Shown: positions 27,562 through 38,130, numbered from the stretch's first letter. The stretch is DNA of 64,000 nt from Mycobacterium sp. 3519A (GCF_900240945.1 NZ_OESG01000014.1:1966015-2030014), one strand, 5' to 3'. The notes: a model not told the origin generated them from the sequence alone. A program made the numbers and translations.

Positions 27562-27972
27562 GTGCCGACCGGCAGGGTTAAGTGGTACGACGCCGAGAAG
27601 GGCTTCGGCTTTCTGTCGCAGGAAGACGGCGAGGACGTCTACGTTCGGTCCTCCGCGCTGCCCGCCGGTGTCGAGGGTTTGAAGGCGGGGCAACGCGTCG
27701 AGTTCGGTGTGGCCGCCGGGCGTCGCGGCCCGCAGGCGTTGAGCCTGAAGCTGATCGACCCTCCGCCGAGCCTGACACGGACCCGCCGCGAGGCAGCGGC
27801 CGCCGAGCACAAGCACAGTCCCGACGAACTGCACGGCATGGTCGAGGACATGATCACGCTGCTCGAGAACACCGTGCAGCCCGAGTTGCGCAAGGGCCGC
27901 TATCCCGACCGCAAGGTCGCGCGCCGGGTGTCGGAAGTGGTGCGGGCGGTCGCCCGCGAACTCGACGCGTAG
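27562..27972 (+). CDS. cspB: Cold-shock domain protein CspB-like
   Basis: A 136-residue protein with an N-terminal cold-shock OB fold ([33 protein letters not shown], about 1-33), carrying RNP1 KGFGFL and an RNP2-like DVYVR motif. A C-terminal helical extension ([51 protein letters not shown]) is typical of the mycobacterial Rv0871 type and absent from classical 7-kDa Csps. GTG 27562 is preferred over GTG 27553 because of GGTGA 4 nt upstream. It probably binds single-stranded nucleic acids. The leader has a strong 5' hairpin. Confidence 0.92.
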   Translation: MPTGRVKWYDAEKGFGFLSQEDGEDVYVRSSALPAGVEGLKAGQRVEFGVAAGRRGPQALSLKLIDPPPSLTRTRREAAAAEHKHSPDELHGMVEDMITLLENTVQPELRKGRYPDRKVARRVSEVVRAVARELDA

Positions 27973-28013
27973 CGATCTCGTCGACTGGCCACTCGACGGG
28001 GCAGACTGAAGCC

Positions 28014-29033
28014 ATGGCATACGTCGCAGGCGGTGGCGAGTTCAACCGCGACACCAACTACATCACCACACGCATCACGGCCGACGGCCGCGACGGCTAT
28101 CCCGTCGAACCCGACCGCTACCGGTTGATCGTCGCGCGCGCCTGCCCGTGGGCCAACCGCACCATCATCGTGCGCCGCCTACTCGGCCTGGAAGACGTGC
28201 TCTCCATTGGCTTTTGCGGCCCGACACACGACGAGGACAGCTGGACCTTCGATCTGGACCCGGGCGGCGTCGACCCGGTGCTGAAGATTCCACGGCTCAA
28301 GGACGCCTACCTGAAGCGGTTCCCCGACTACCAGAAGGGCATCACGGTGCCCGCGATCGTCGAGGTCGCCACCGGTGAAGTGGTGACCAACGACTTCGCG
28401 CAGATGACGCTGGACTTCTCCACCGAGTGGACCAAGTTCCACCGTGCAGGCGCCCCACAGTTGTATCCGGAAGAGCTGCGCGACGAGATCGACGAGGTGG
28501 CCGAACGCATCTACACCGAGGTGAACAACGGCGTGTACCGGTGCGGGTTCGCCGGCTCACAGGACGCCTACGACAAGGCCTATGACCGGTTGTTCACCGC
28601 GTTGGACTGGCTGTCCGAGCGACTGGCGAACCAGCGCTATCTGGTCGGTGACACCATCACCGAGGCCGACGTGCGGTTGTTCACCACCCTGGCCCGGTTC
28701 GACCCCGTCTATCACGGGCACTTCAAGTGCAACCGGTGCAAGCTCACCGAGATGCCGGTGCTATGGGCCTACGCGCGGGACCTGTTCCAGACGCCCGGTT
28801 TCGGCGACACCATCGATTTCGTGCAGATCAAACAGCACTACTACATCGTGCACAAGGACATCAACCCGACGCAGGTGGTGCCCAAAGGTCCCGACCTGTC
28901 CAACTGGTTGACGCCACACGGCCGGGAAGCGTTGGGCGGCAGGCCTTTTGGCGACGGCACGCCGCCGGGGCCGACGCGTGAGGGTGAGCGGGTGCCTGCC
29001 GGGCACGGCGCCGACGTCAACCGTGCAGCTTGA
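28014..29033 (+). CDS. Glutathionyl-hydroquinone reductase (ECM4/Xi-GST)-like protein
   Basis: A 339-residue thioredoxin-fold transferase of the YqjG/ECM4 group. The catalytic segment RLIVARACPWANRTIIVRRLLGLEDVLS holds the CPWA motif with the nucleophilic Cys (about residue 44). The helical C-terminal half includes the conserved GFAGSQDAYDKAYDRLFTALDWL, TITEADVRLFTTLARFDPVYHGHFKCN and DFVQIKQHYYIVHKDINP. Known relatives reduce glutathionyl-hydroquinones; mycobacteria use mycothiol, so the thiol partner here is probably different. It overlaps the convergent 29017 gene by 17 bp. Confidence 0.87.
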   Translation: MAYVAGGGEFNRDTNYITTRITADGRDGYPVEPDRYRLIVARACPWANRTIIVRRLLGLEDVLSIGFCGPTHDEDSWTFDLDPGGVDPVLKIPRLKDAYLKRFPDYQKGITVPAIVEVATGEVVTNDFAQMTLDFSTEWTKFHRAGAPQLYPEELRDEIDEVAERIYTEVNNGVYRCGFAGSQDAYDKAYDRLFTALDWLSERLANQRYLVGDTITEADVRLFTTLARFDPVYHGHFKCNRCKLTEMPVLWAYARDLFQTPGFGDTIDFVQIKQHYYIVHKDINPTQVVPKGPDLSNWLTPHGREALGGRPFGDGTPPGPTREGERVPAGHGADVNRAA

Positions 29034-29559
29034 GGTAGACCGACAGCGCGAAAAGTGCGACCAGACCTGCGAACCCGGCCACCGCGGTGATGGTGGTGCG
29101 GCGGCGCCGTCGCGCAAGCTCACCGGAGGAAAGCTCGTCGACAACGCCGCTCGCTAGGCCGAAAGTCTCGACCAGCGCGAGCCATTGCGCTTCGTCGACG
29201 ACGTAGCCGGGTTGATCGACGAGATCGACGTCGTCACGCCAGTTGTACCGGTATTCGCCAAAGTCGCCTTTAATGCGCCGGGACTCGATTTTCAGCGGAT
29301 GTAACCCTGGAACAGCCACCACCACAAGCGGTTCGGTCACCCAGCTTTCGCCGCTGTTCCTCGTGTGCCGGGCAGGAGTCGCCGATATCTGCGCCAGGGG
29401 AGCCGTGGCGATCACCGCATGGGTGGTCGCGTCGGTGATCCGAACGACATTGTCCGCGTCGATCTCCATGACGAGGGGTGGCGGCGTTGGCGGCTTCTTG
29501 GCCCAGAAGTTCGGCGAATACCGCTGCGGACGCGGAACCAGCTCACAGCGGTGCATCAT
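29017..29559 (-). CDS. Single-pass membrane protein of unknown function
   Basis: A 180-residue protein, family not recognised. The first 145 residues are soluble and strand-rich (EIDADNVVRITDATTHAVIATAPLAQI, then ESWVTEPLVVVAVPGLHPLKIESRRIKGDFGEYRYNWRDD). A basic stop-transfer-like stretch ELARRRRRTT precedes one hydrophobic helix (ITAVAGFAGLVALFALSVYL) at the C-terminus, so the protein is tail-anchored with the bulk in the cytoplasm. ATG 29559 and the ATG one codon later are both possible. It is not obviously co-transcribed with the DUF2771 gene 43 bp upstream, though both face the same way. Confidence 0.7.
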   Translation of the reverse strand: MMHRCELVPRPQRYSPNFWAKKPPTPPPLVMEIDADNVVRITDATTHAVIATAPLAQISATPARHTRNSGESWVTEPLVVVAVPGLHPLKIESRRIKGDFGEYRYNWRDDVDLVDQPGYVVDEAQWLALVETFGLASGVVDELSSGELARRRRRTTITAVAGFAGLVALFALSVYLKLHG

Positions 29560-29602
29560 GGACGCACGCTAACACCGCGCGGCTGCTACCGACCCCAAAT
29601 GT

Positions 29603-30085
29603 CTACGGCCACACCGTCCGCACCGACCACTCCGCGTGCGGCACCGGGAACTCGTTGCCCGCCTCGTCACGGACCAGGGTCGGCAGTTGCACGGCGATGC
29701 CGAACAGCCTGCCCCGATGCGGATCGACGGTGGGGATGGTGACGGCCAGCTTGGTGTCCGGACGGAATTCGCCGACCACGTCGCCACCCTCATAGGAGCG
29801 CACCAAAACCCATGGCGCGCGGGCTATTTCGGGTGGCACGGACAGCTGCACGGCGTGCTTCGGGTCGACCGCCAGCTCGCCGTCGGTCTTCGGCGTCTCA
29901 CAGTCGGTGGGGTTGAGCACCTCGCAGAACCGGTACGGCCCCACCCGCACCAGTTGGCCGTCCGAATAGGCACTGATCTCCGGGTGCTCGGGCGGTGGGT
30001 GTTGCGCCAGGCGCCACACCAGCACACCGGTCAGCACGGACGCGACAAGGACCACGATCGCCAGCGAGGCGATGACACGCTTCAC
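29603..30085 (-). CDS. DUF2771 exported/membrane-anchored protein (Rv0875c-like)
   Basis: A 160-residue protein with an N-terminal signal anchor (MKRVIASLAIVVLVASVLTGVLVWRL) and a secreted beta-rich domain containing two cysteines (RFCEVLNPTDCETP) that probably form a disulphide. ISAYSDGQLVRVGPYRF and PWVLVRSYEGGDVVGEFRPDTKLAVTIPTVDPHRG match the DUF2771 family. Its ATG overlaps the MFS gene stop as ATGA (30082-30085), so the two are co-translated, as Rv0876c-Rv0875c in M. tuberculosis. The function is unknown. Confidence 0.85.
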   Translation of the reverse strand: MKRVIASLAIVVLVASVLTGVLVWRLAQHPPPEHPEISAYSDGQLVRVGPYRFCEVLNPTDCETPKTDGELAVDPKHAVQLSVPPEIARAPWVLVRSYEGGDVVGEFRPDTKLAVTIPTVDPHRGRLFGIAVQLPTLVRDEAGNEFPVPHAEWSVRTVWP

Positions 30086-31746
30086 TCGGGCGCCACCGCC
30101 GCCCGGTCCTGCCGTCCACCCTCCTGCTCCGCGAGCACCGGACGGTTACCGCCGAACCCGGGTATCAGCGATTCGCCGTAGTAGCTCACGACCGTCTGCG
30201 CCAGTCCGACGATCAGCACCGCGGTGATCGCTGTGAAGCCGACCCACAGGTCGGTGTACACCAGCACTCCGGTGGCCCCGCCCGCCACCCACGCCAACTG
30301 CAACAACGACTCCGAGCGCCCGAAGGCCGACGCCCGCGACTTCTCCGGCAGGTCGTTCTGCAGCGACGCGTCCAGCGAGGCTTTCGCGATCGCCGCGGCG
30401 GCCGACGTGATCAGCGTGGCGATCGCCGCGACCATCAGCTTCCCGGTCAGCGCGGTGGCCAACGCGAACAGCGTGACCGCCGTCGCGCACCGCACCACCA
30501 ACAGCGCAGGGTGACCCAGCTTCAGTCGCGCCGCGGTGAAGTTGCCCGCAAAGTTGCCAACGGCCGCGGCCGCGCCGATCACCCCGAGAATGCGCAACTG
30601 CTCCCACCCGCTGGCGTCGTGTGACTTCGCGACGAACGCGGGGTACAGGAACAGGAACCCGACCATCACCTTGATGGTGCAGTTACCCCACAGTGCGGCA
30701 ATAATGTTGCGGCCCAAAGGTTGTCGCGGCTCGGCCGACGGTTTGTGCTGATCGTGGTGGCGGCGCAGTTCGCCGCTGCGGCCGTGGTAGGACAGCGTGG
30801 CAGGCACCTCGCCCTCGGTCACCTCGACCCACTTGGGGATGCGCATCGACAGCGCCGCGCCGACGAGCGTCACCGCGACGACGACATACAGCGCGCCGGG
30901 CAGATGGATCAGGCCGAGCATGTACTCCGCGCCCGCGGCGATGGCGCCGCCGACCATGGTGCCGCCCAGCAAGCCGAACGTCGTCAGGCGCGAGTTGACC
31001 CGCACCAGGTCGATCGTCGGCGGCAGCACCCGCGGCGTCACCGCACTGCGCAACACGCTGAATGACTTGGACAGCACCATCATTCCGAGTGCACACGGAT
31101 ACAGCACCCACGACGGGTAGCTGCCCGTCGCGCCGTCGTAGTTGGCGACCAGCACCATCACCAGCGCTGTGCGCAACGCGAACGACAGCGCCAGCGCGAC
31201 GCGGCGGCCGTGCTGCAACCGGTCCAGCGCGGGGCCGATCAGCGGTGCGATCACCGCGAACGGCGCGATGGTGATCAACAGGTACAGCGCGACCTTGCCC
31301 TTGCTCTCCCCGGACGCCGCGGCGAAGAACAGTGTGTTGGCCAATGCGACGGCCATCGCCGCGTCGACGGCGAAGTTGGCCACCACCGGCCACGTCAGCG
31401 CGGTCAGCCCTGATTTGTCGGCACCGTCGGCGGTGGCCGCGCGGTGGACCAAACCGTACATCTTGGAACCCATTTCGCGGCTGCGCTGCGCGGCCGCTCT
31501 GGTGACGGTGACCTTCTGGCCGCCGCTCCCACCGGCGCTCCGGCGCGGTGGTGGCGGCTCCGAGGTGTACGGCCGCGCGGGCTCGTCCAGCGGCGGCAGC
31601 CAGCGGTTGGCGCTCGGCGTGGACCGGCGCGAGCGCCGGTAGCCGCCGTCGACGTTTGGTTCGCTGGGATAGTTCGCCATCCCGGGATGTTCATCGGACG
31701 GCGGGCGCGGCGGGAAGTAGCGAGGGTCACGCCGCGGTCCGGTCAC
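30082..31746 (-). CDS. MFS-type membrane protein, Rv0876c orthologue
   Basis: A 554-residue membrane protein. About 130 cytoplasmic, Pro/Arg-rich residues (VTGPRRDPRYFPPRPP, then GYRRSRRSTPSANRWLPPLDEP) precede about ten to twelve transmembrane segments such as ALTWPVVANFAVDAAMAVALANTLFFAA and LYLLITIAPFAVIAPLIGPALDRL. A central hydrophilic loop holds HDQHKPSAEPRQPL. GTG 31746 is supported by GGAGA upstream; the open frame extends further but with non-coding character. The transported substrate is unknown. It is coupled to the DUF2771 gene and divergent from the DUF3027 gene. Confidence 0.85.
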   Translation of the reverse strand: MTGPRRDPRYFPPRPPSDEHPGMANYPSEPNVDGGYRRSRRSTPSANRWLPPLDEPARPYTSEPPPPRRSAGGSGGQKVTVTRAAAQRSREMGSKMYGLVHRAATADGADKSGLTALTWPVVANFAVDAAMAVALANTLFFAAASGESKGKVALYLLITIAPFAVIAPLIGPALDRLQHGRRVALALSFALRTALVMVLVANYDGATGSYPSWVLYPCALGMMVLSKSFSVLRSAVTPRVLPPTIDLVRVNSRLTTFGLLGGTMVGGAIAAGAEYMLGLIHLPGALYVVVAVTLVGAALSMRIPKWVEVTEGEVPATLSYHGRSGELRRHHDQHKPSAEPRQPLGRNIIAALWGNCTIKVMVGFLFLYPAFVAKSHDASGWEQLRILGVIGAAAAVGNFAGNFTAARLKLGHPALLVVRCATAVTLFALATALTGKLMVAAIATLITSAAAAIAKASLDASLQNDLPEKSRASAFGRSESLLQLAWVAGGATGVLVYTDLWVGFTAITAVLIVGLAQTVVSYYGESLIPGFGGNRPVLAEQEGGRQDRAAVAPE

Positions 31747-31827
31747 CCCACGATTCTCCCCCATCGAGGCGGTAGCGGGCGTGCAGGTGACCGGTGTGGC
31801 TCCACGTTCGCGGGTCAGGCAGTATTG

Positions 31828-32592
31828 ATGGCGATGGACAGCGTGAACACCGAAGATCGCCCCGATCTGGAGGCGGTGCTCATCGGCGCCGTCGAGCAGG
31901 CGCGCGCCGCGATCGTCGAGTTCAGCGGTGAGGACACCGTGGGTGAGTACCTCGGCGCCACGTTCGAGGACCCGACGGCCGCCACCCATCGGTTTTTGGC
32001 CGACATGCCTGGTTATCGCGGCTGGCAGTGGGCGGTCGTGGTGGCCGCCTGCCCCGGCGCCGACCACGCCACCATCAGCGAGGTCGTCCTGGTACCCGGG
32101 CCCACGGCGTTGCTGGCGCCCAAGTGGGTGCCGTGGCAGGAGCGCATCAAACCCGGCGACCTGAGCCCCGGCGATCTACTCGCCCCGCCCGCCGACGACC
32201 CGCGGCTGGTGCCCGGCTACCTGGCTACCGGCGATCCGCAGATCGACGAGGTCGCCGTCGAGGTGGGCTTCGGCCGCCGCCAGGTGCTCGGCGAGTTGGG
32301 CCGCAGCGACGCCGCGCAGCGTTGGCACGACAGCGAGTTCGGGCCCGGATCGGCGATGGCCAGGTCCACCCGGCGGGTCTGCCGCGACTGCGGCTTCTAC
32401 GTTCCGCTGGCCGGCGCGCTCGGCAGGATGTTCGGCGTGTGCGCCAACGAATACGCCGCCGACGGACACGTCGTCGACTCCGAATACGGTTGCGGCGCAC
32501 ACTCGGACACGCCGCAGCCACCGGGCACCGGGTCGCCGATGTACGACCCGTTCGACGACGGCGTGCTCGACGTGGTCGAGCCGTCCGACTAG
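31828..32592 (+). CDS. DUF3027 protein (Rv0877-like) with C-terminal zinc-binding motif
   Basis: A 254-residue soluble protein: MAMDSVNTEDRPDLEAVLIGAVEQARAAIVEF, then VGEYLGATFEDPTAATHRFLADMPGYRGWQWAVVVAA and KPGDLSPGDLLAPPADDPRLVPGY, matching DUF3027. Near the C-terminus CRDCGFYVPLAGALGRMFGVCANEYAADG and a further Cys (EYGCGAH) form a probable treble-clef zinc site. The start could also be the ATG at 31834. Its stop TAG lies in a CTAG at the first boundary of the 61-bp repeat array. The function is unknown; zinc-ribbon character suggests nucleic-acid or ribosome contact. Confidence 0.85.
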   Translation: MAMDSVNTEDRPDLEAVLIGAVEQARAAIVEFSGEDTVGEYLGATFEDPTAATHRFLADMPGYRGWQWAVVVAACPGADHATISEVVLVPGPTALLAPKWVPWQERIKPGDLSPGDLLAPPADDPRLVPGYLATGDPQIDEVAVEVGFGRRQVLGELGRSDAAQRWHDSEFGPGSAMARSTRRVCRDCGFYVPLAGALGRMFGVCANEYAADGHVVDSEYGCGAHSDTPQPPGTGSPMYDPFDDGVLDVVEPSD

Positions 32593-32958
32593 CTTTTCGG
32601 GTCGGACTCCTCATCGCGGCTCGTACCTCACCGCTTGATCGTCGTCCGACTAGCTTTTCGGGTCGGACTCCTCATCGCGGCTCGTACCTCGCCGCTTGAT
32701 CGTCGTCCGACTAGCTTTTCGGGTCGGACTCCTCATCGCGGCTCGTACCTCGCCGCTTGATCGTCGTCCGACTAGCTTTTCGGGTCGGACTCCTCATCGC
32801 GGCTCGTACCTCGCCGCTTGATCGTCGTCCGACTAGCTTTTCGGGTCGGACTCCTCATCGCGGCTCGTACCTCGCCGCTTGATCGTCGTCCGACTAGCTT
32901 TTCGGGTCGGACTCCTCATCGCGGCTCGTACCTCGCCGCTTGATCGTCGTCCGACTAG
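32582..32958. repeat. Six-copy 61-bp tandem repeat (VNTR) between convergent genes
   Basis: Units start at 32582, 32643, 32704, 32765, 32826 and 32887 (CGTCCGACTAGCTTTTCGGG...), with an 11-bp partial seventh at 32948. Copies 2-6 look identical; copy 1 differs at one base (A for G at about 32630). Each unit contains an inverted repeat GTCCGAC/GTCGGAC and one CTAG. The two flanking stop codons fall in the first and last CTAG, exactly 366 bp (6 x 61) apart. The interval 32593-32954 holds nothing else. Fresh duplication is implied by the near identity. Confidence 0.95.
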
Positions 32959-33407
32959 CGTTCCGCGGCGGCCTTGATGCGCGACAGCGTCGCGTTCATC
33001 CCGTCGAGCAGTTCCTGTTCGAAGCTCGGCACACCGCCCATCACCGCGTTGATGCTCATGTTCGAGAACGCGGTGGTGCCGTTCTCGGCGTGCCGGGTTT
33101 CGGTGAGCCGGGTGCCGGACTCGGTGGGTTCCAGTTCGTAGCTCCAGATCGTCCGGTTGATCGGCACCCGGAACGCCAGCTTCTTCTCCGGAATGACCTC
33201 GGTGACGACGCTCGTCGTCGGCCAGTACAGCCGGTTGCGGCGGTTCAGGGTGACGGGCATGGGGCCCTGGCGCAGCGGGGCGGGGGTCTTCATCGCACGG
33301 CATTGCGGGCTCCACTGCGGCATCAGGCTCAGGTCCGAGACCAGTCCCCACACCTTGGCGACCGGCGCATCGATGTCGATCTGTGCTTGCAGTAGCGGCG
33401 CTGCCAT
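32955..33407 (-). CDS. SRPBCC (polyketide cyclase/START-like) family protein
   Basis: A 150-residue hydrophobic-ligand-binding protein: MAAPLLQAQIDIDAPVAKVWGLVSDLSLMPQWSPQC is the typical SRPBCC N-terminus, followed by alternating strands (TEVIPEKKLAFRVPINRTIWSYELEPTESGTRLTETRHAENG) and the long C-terminal helix EQELLDGMNATLSRIKAAAER. Such proteins bind lipids, polyketides or similar ligands. The start has SD-like AGGAGAAGC just upstream (reverse strand). Its stop is the last CTAG of the repeat array, so the array separates it from the DUF3027 gene. The ligand is unknown. Confidence 0.85.
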   Translation of the reverse strand: MAAPLLQAQIDIDAPVAKVWGLVSDLSLMPQWSPQCRAMKTPAPLRQGPMPVTLNRRNRLYWPTTSVVTEVIPEKKLAFRVPINRTIWSYELEPTESGTRLTETRHAENGTTAFSNMSINAVMGGVPSFEQELLDGMNATLSRIKAAAER

Positions 33408-33426
33408 AGCTTCTCCTCGGTCGAAT

Positions 33427-33666
33427 TCAGCTGAGCCCAGTTTGCGCCCCGCGCGATCCGCGACGCACGGCGCGTCGCTGCCACAGCACGATCGACGTGC
33501 CGAGCGCGCCCACCCCGAGGCCCGCGATCGTGTACGGACGCCACCCGTGCAGGTCAGGCACCGTGAATGCCAGTACGACGGCGATCAGCCAACCCGCGGT
33601 GATCACGACGATCACCGGCCACGGCTTGAGTAGAGCGGCCGGCAGGGCGGGCGGTTCCGGTGCCAC
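33427..33666 (-). CDS. Small DUF2530 membrane protein (Rv0879c-like)
   Basis: A 79-residue protein with two hydrophobic helices, [23 protein letters not shown] and [21 protein letters not shown], and a basic C-terminus ([11 protein letters not shown]). The [14 protein letters not shown] start fits DUF2530. GTG 33666 is chosen because TACCTT (33673-33678 on the reverse strand) lies 6 nt upstream, the leaderless arrangement; longer frames would overlap the divergent MarR gene. The function is unknown. Confidence 0.82.
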   Translation of the reverse strand: MAPEPPALPAALLKPWPVIVVITAGWLIAVVLAFTVPDLHGWRPYTIAGLGVGALGTSIVLWQRRAVRRGSRGAQTGLS

Positions 33667-33672
33667 GCAGAC

Positions 33673-33718
33673 AAGGTATCGGATTAACGCGACCTTCCGG
33701 AGATGACCTAGGTAGTCT
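33673..33718. promoter_or_regulatory. Divergent leaderless promoters of DUF2530 and marR genes
   Basis: On the reverse strand TACCTT (33673-33678) serves GTG 33666; on the forward strand TAGTCT (33713-33718) serves GTG 33726 at 7 nt. The start codons are only 59 bp apart. The small palindrome ACCTAGGT (33707-33714) overlaps the forward -10 and could be a MarR autoregulatory site. Confidence 0.5.
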
Positions 33719-33725
33719 TTGCGCT

Positions 33726-34157
33726 GTGAAAGACGTCGACGCCAGGCTGGCGAGCGATCTGTCGCTGGCAGTGATCCGGTTGGCTCGCCAATTGCGGTTC
33801 CGGCGTCCGGATTCCCACGTTTCGCTGTCACAGCTGTCGGCGCTGTCGACGCTTGCCAAGGAGGGGCCGATGACTCCCGGCGCGTTAGCCACGCGGGAAC
33901 GCGTCCGGCCGCCGTCGATGACGCGGGTGATCGCGTCGCTGTGCGACCTCGGGTTCGTCGCGCGCACAGCGCATCCCGCCGACGGCAGGCAGGTGCTGGT
34001 GTCGGTGTCGCAGGCGGGCATCGACCTGATCGAGGCCGAGCGCCGGGCCAGCCAGGAGTGGCTCAAGAACCGACTGGACCGTCTCGAAGAGGACCAGCGC
34101 AAGACGCTGCTGGTCGCCGCCGACCTGATGTCGGGCATCGTCGACGAAAGCGCGTGA
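33726..34157 (+). CDS. MarR-family transcriptional regulator (Rv0880-like)
   Basis: A 143-residue winged-helix regulator: [98 protein letters not shown], where [11 protein letters not shown] is the recognition helix and DGRQ the wing tip. GTG 33726 is leaderless by the TAGTCT box. It overlaps the TrmH gene as GTGA, so the regulator, a methyltransferase and a membrane protein form one operon, the same order as Rv0880-Rv0881-Rv0882. The inducer is unknown. Confidence 0.92.
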   Translation: MKDVDARLASDLSLAVIRLARQLRFRRPDSHVSLSQLSALSTLAKEGPMTPGALATRERVRPPSMTRVIASLCDLGFVARTAHPADGRQVLVSVSQAGIDLIEAERRASQEWLKNRLDRLEEDQRKTLLVAADLMSGIVDESA

Positions 34158-34972
34158 GCGCAAACGTAATCGACGTCGCCGACCCTGCGGATCGCCGGCT
34201 CGACGACTTCCGCGATCTCAACAGCGTGGACCGCAGACCCGATCTGCCGAGCGGTAAGGGTTTGGTGATCGCCGAGGGCGTGCTGGTGGTGCAGCGGATG
34301 CTGGCCTCGCGGTTTCGCCCGAGGGCGCTGCTCGGCACCGACCGTCGACTGGGTGAACTGGCCGACGACCTGGTCGGCGTCGACGCGCCGTTCTACCGGG
34401 TGGGCGCCGACGTGATGGCCGAGGTAATCGGCTTCCACCTCAACCGCGGGGTGCTGGCGTCGGCGTCACGTGCGCCGGAACTGACCGTGCCGCAGGTGAT
34501 CGACGGGGCACGCACCGTGGCCGTGCTCGAGGGCGTCAACGACCACGAGAACCTCGGCTCGATCTTCCGCAACGCGGCCGGGCTGGCGGTGGATGCGGTG
34601 ATCTTCGGTCTTGGCTGCGCCGACCCGCTGTACCGGCGCGCGGTGCGGGTGTCGATGGGGCACGCGTTGCTGGTGCCGTACGCCTGGGCGCAGGCCTGGC
34701 CTCGTGACCTACATACCTTGCGGGACAACGGCTTTCGTCTGCTCGCCATGACGCCAGAACCCTCGGCCGACACCCTCGCCGACGCGGCGGCGCAGGTGGT
34801 TGACGACAAGGTCGCGTTCCTCGTCGGCGCCGAGGGGCCGGGGCTGACCGAGTCGGTGATGCGGGCCAGCGACATGCGAGTGCGGATCCCGATGTCGCGC
34901 GGAACCGACTCGCTGAACGTGGCCACGGCTGCCGCGCTCGCGTTCTACGAGCGGGCTAGATTGCTTGGGTGA
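34154..34972 (+). CDS. SpoU/TrmH-family RNA 2'-O-methyltransferase (Rv0881-like)
   Basis: A 272-residue protein with an N-terminal L30e-like RNA-binding region ([31 protein letters not shown]) and a C-terminal SPOUT knot. The three SpoU motifs are visible: [35 protein letters not shown] and [23 protein letters not shown]. It should methylate a ribose of rRNA or tRNA with SAM; the target nucleotide is not predictable. GTG 34154 overlaps the MarR stop (GTGA) and its own stop overlaps the DUF2537 start (GTGA). Confidence 0.92.
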   Translation: MSANVIDVADPADRRLDDFRDLNSVDRRPDLPSGKGLVIAEGVLVVQRMLASRFRPRALLGTDRRLGELADDLVGVDAPFYRVGADVMAEVIGFHLNRGVLASASRAPELTVPQVIDGARTVAVLEGVNDHENLGSIFRNAAGLAVDAVIFGLGCADPLYRRAVRVSMGHALLVPYAWAQAWPRDLHTLRDNGFRLLAMTPEPSADTLADAAAQVVDDKVAFLVGAEGPGLTESVMRASDMRVRIPMSRGTDSLNVATAAALAFYERARLLG

Positions 34973-35250
34973 CCGACGACTCGACCCCGTGGGCGATGGG
35001 ACTGACGGTGGCCGGCTTCGTCGCGGCGGTCACCGCCGCCGCGGTCGTCGTGCTCAGCCTCGGTCTGACACGCGTGCATCCGCTGCTGGCCGTCGGCCTC
35101 AATCTGGTCGCCGTCGGCGGGCTGGCCCCGACCGTGTGGGGTTGGCGGAAGCTACCGGTGTGGCGGTGGTTCGTGTTGGGGTCCGGCGTCGGAGTGGCCG
35201 GGGCGTGGCTGGCGCTGCTGGCGATGGCCCTCGGCGGGCTGATCGGATAA
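34969..35250 (+). CDS. DUF2537 integral membrane protein (Rv0882-like)
   Basis: A 93-residue protein with three hydrophobic helices: AMGLTVAGFVAAVTAAAVVVLSLGL, LLAVGLNLVAVGGLAPTVWGW and FVLGSGVGVAGAWLALLAMALGGLIG. It is the last gene of the marR-trmH operon, starting at a GTG inside the upstream stop (GTGA, 34969-34972). Convergent sepH ends 6 bp later. The function is unknown. Confidence 0.85.
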   Translation: MTDDSTPWAMGLTVAGFVAAVTAAAVVVLSLGLTRVHPLLAVGLNLVAVGGLAPTVWGWRKLPVWRWFVLGSGVGVAGAWLALLAMALGGLIG

Positions 35251-35256
35251 GACGTC

Positions 35257-36027
35257 TCAGCGTTGGCCGCTGGAGCGCACGCCGAGTAGGACGTCCTCCC
35301 ACGCCGGGACGGCGGGTTTGGTCTTGCGGGTGCGCTGCGGCTTCGGTGCGGGCACCGGCACCGGTGTTTCGATGGGCAGCGGCGGTTCCGGCTCCTGGTG
35401 TTCGAGTTCGGCCACCGGGGCCAGCGGGCGCAGCGGCCGGGCGAAGTCGGGGTCGATCAGCTCACATGCCGCGTCGTCGAACGCGGTGACGGTGCCGCCG
35501 TGGGCGCCCGGGGTGAACCGGAAATGCGCGACGTTGTCGGACAGGCCTGCTTTCCAGCCCAGTTGCACGGTCCAGCGGCCGTCCTCGTTGCGCCAGGCAT
35601 CCCAGTTGGTGGAGTCCGGATCCAGCCCGCGGGCCACCAGCGCCGTCGTCACCGTCTCCAGCAGTGTCAGCACCGAGGGGCCGTCGGCGAGCACCGGGTG
35701 CGCGGCGGAGGCCAGTTCGGCCGCCCGTGCGCGCTCCAGCAACACCGGATTGGCAAACCGCTGAACACGTTCGATGTCGACCCCTGCGGCCGAGGCGACC
35801 TGCTCGACGGACGCGCCCGCGCGGATCTTGGCCTGAATCTCCTTGGGACGCAGCACGTTTTGGACCTCGGTGTCGGATTGGGGTTCGGTCGGGTTGACTC
35901 GGTCGCCGCGCATCGCGGCGCGCAGACGGTCGTCGGGTCGGAGCAGGAACTTCTCGCCGAGGCCCTCGGCCTCGCAGATGATGCGTTTGCCGTCGATGTC
36001 GAGCCCGACGACTTTGAGTTCCCGCAT
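35257..36027 (-). CDS. sepH: Septation protein SepH (DUF3071)
   Basis: A 256-residue cell-division protein that stimulates FtsZ assembly in actinobacteria. MRELKVVGLDIDGKRIICEAEGLGEKFLLRPDDRLRAAMRGD opens the conserved N-terminal domain; a helix-turn-helix-like segment RPKEIQAKIRAGASVEQVASAAGVDIERVQRFANPVL follows. The C-terminal third is Pro/Glu-rich and disordered (EPEPPLPIETPVPVPAPKPQRTRKTKPAVPAWEDVLLGV), ending in the conserved WEDVLLG motif. ATG 36027 has an excellent GGAGGAGG Shine-Dalgarno sequence 5 nt upstream. It is the Rv0883c orthologue. Confidence 0.92.
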   Translation of the reverse strand: MRELKVVGLDIDGKRIICEAEGLGEKFLLRPDDRLRAAMRGDRVNPTEPQSDTEVQNVLRPKEIQAKIRAGASVEQVASAAGVDIERVQRFANPVLLERARAAELASAAHPVLADGPSVLTLLETVTTALVARGLDPDSTNWDAWRNEDGRWTVQLGWKAGLSDNVAHFRFTPGAHGGTVTAFDDAACELIDPDFARPLRPLAPVAELEHQEPEPPLPIETPVPVPAPKPQRTRKTKPAVPAWEDVLLGVRSSGQR

Positions 36028-36201
36028 ACAGACCTCCTCCGGACCAGGACCCAAGCCCGATTACCTGGACCCTACTGTGTTATCTCTCTGTGACCCTGCT
36101 GACACGCTGGGACTGGTTATGGCGGCGATCGAATAATTCGCGGCGCGGATCGCTTACACCCTTGGGGAGTGCTGAGGCGGGGGTGTGAAGGAGCGAAAAA
36201 A

Positions 36202-38130
<1,929 letters not shown>

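Noticed and set aside
31747..32067. N-terminal extension of the Rv0876c-like MFS protein
   Set aside because: The frame stays open, but the residues look non-coding and would overlap the divergent DUF3027 gene; GTG 31746 has a ribosome-binding site.
32582..32958. CRISPR array
   Set aside because: The units are contiguous, with no unique spacers and no cas genes; it is a simple tandem repeat.
32833..33351. Protein-coding gene reading through the tandem repeat and the SRPBCC gene
   Set aside because: The 61-bp unit is not a multiple of three, so any frame is broken every copy; only 28-codon fragments remain open.
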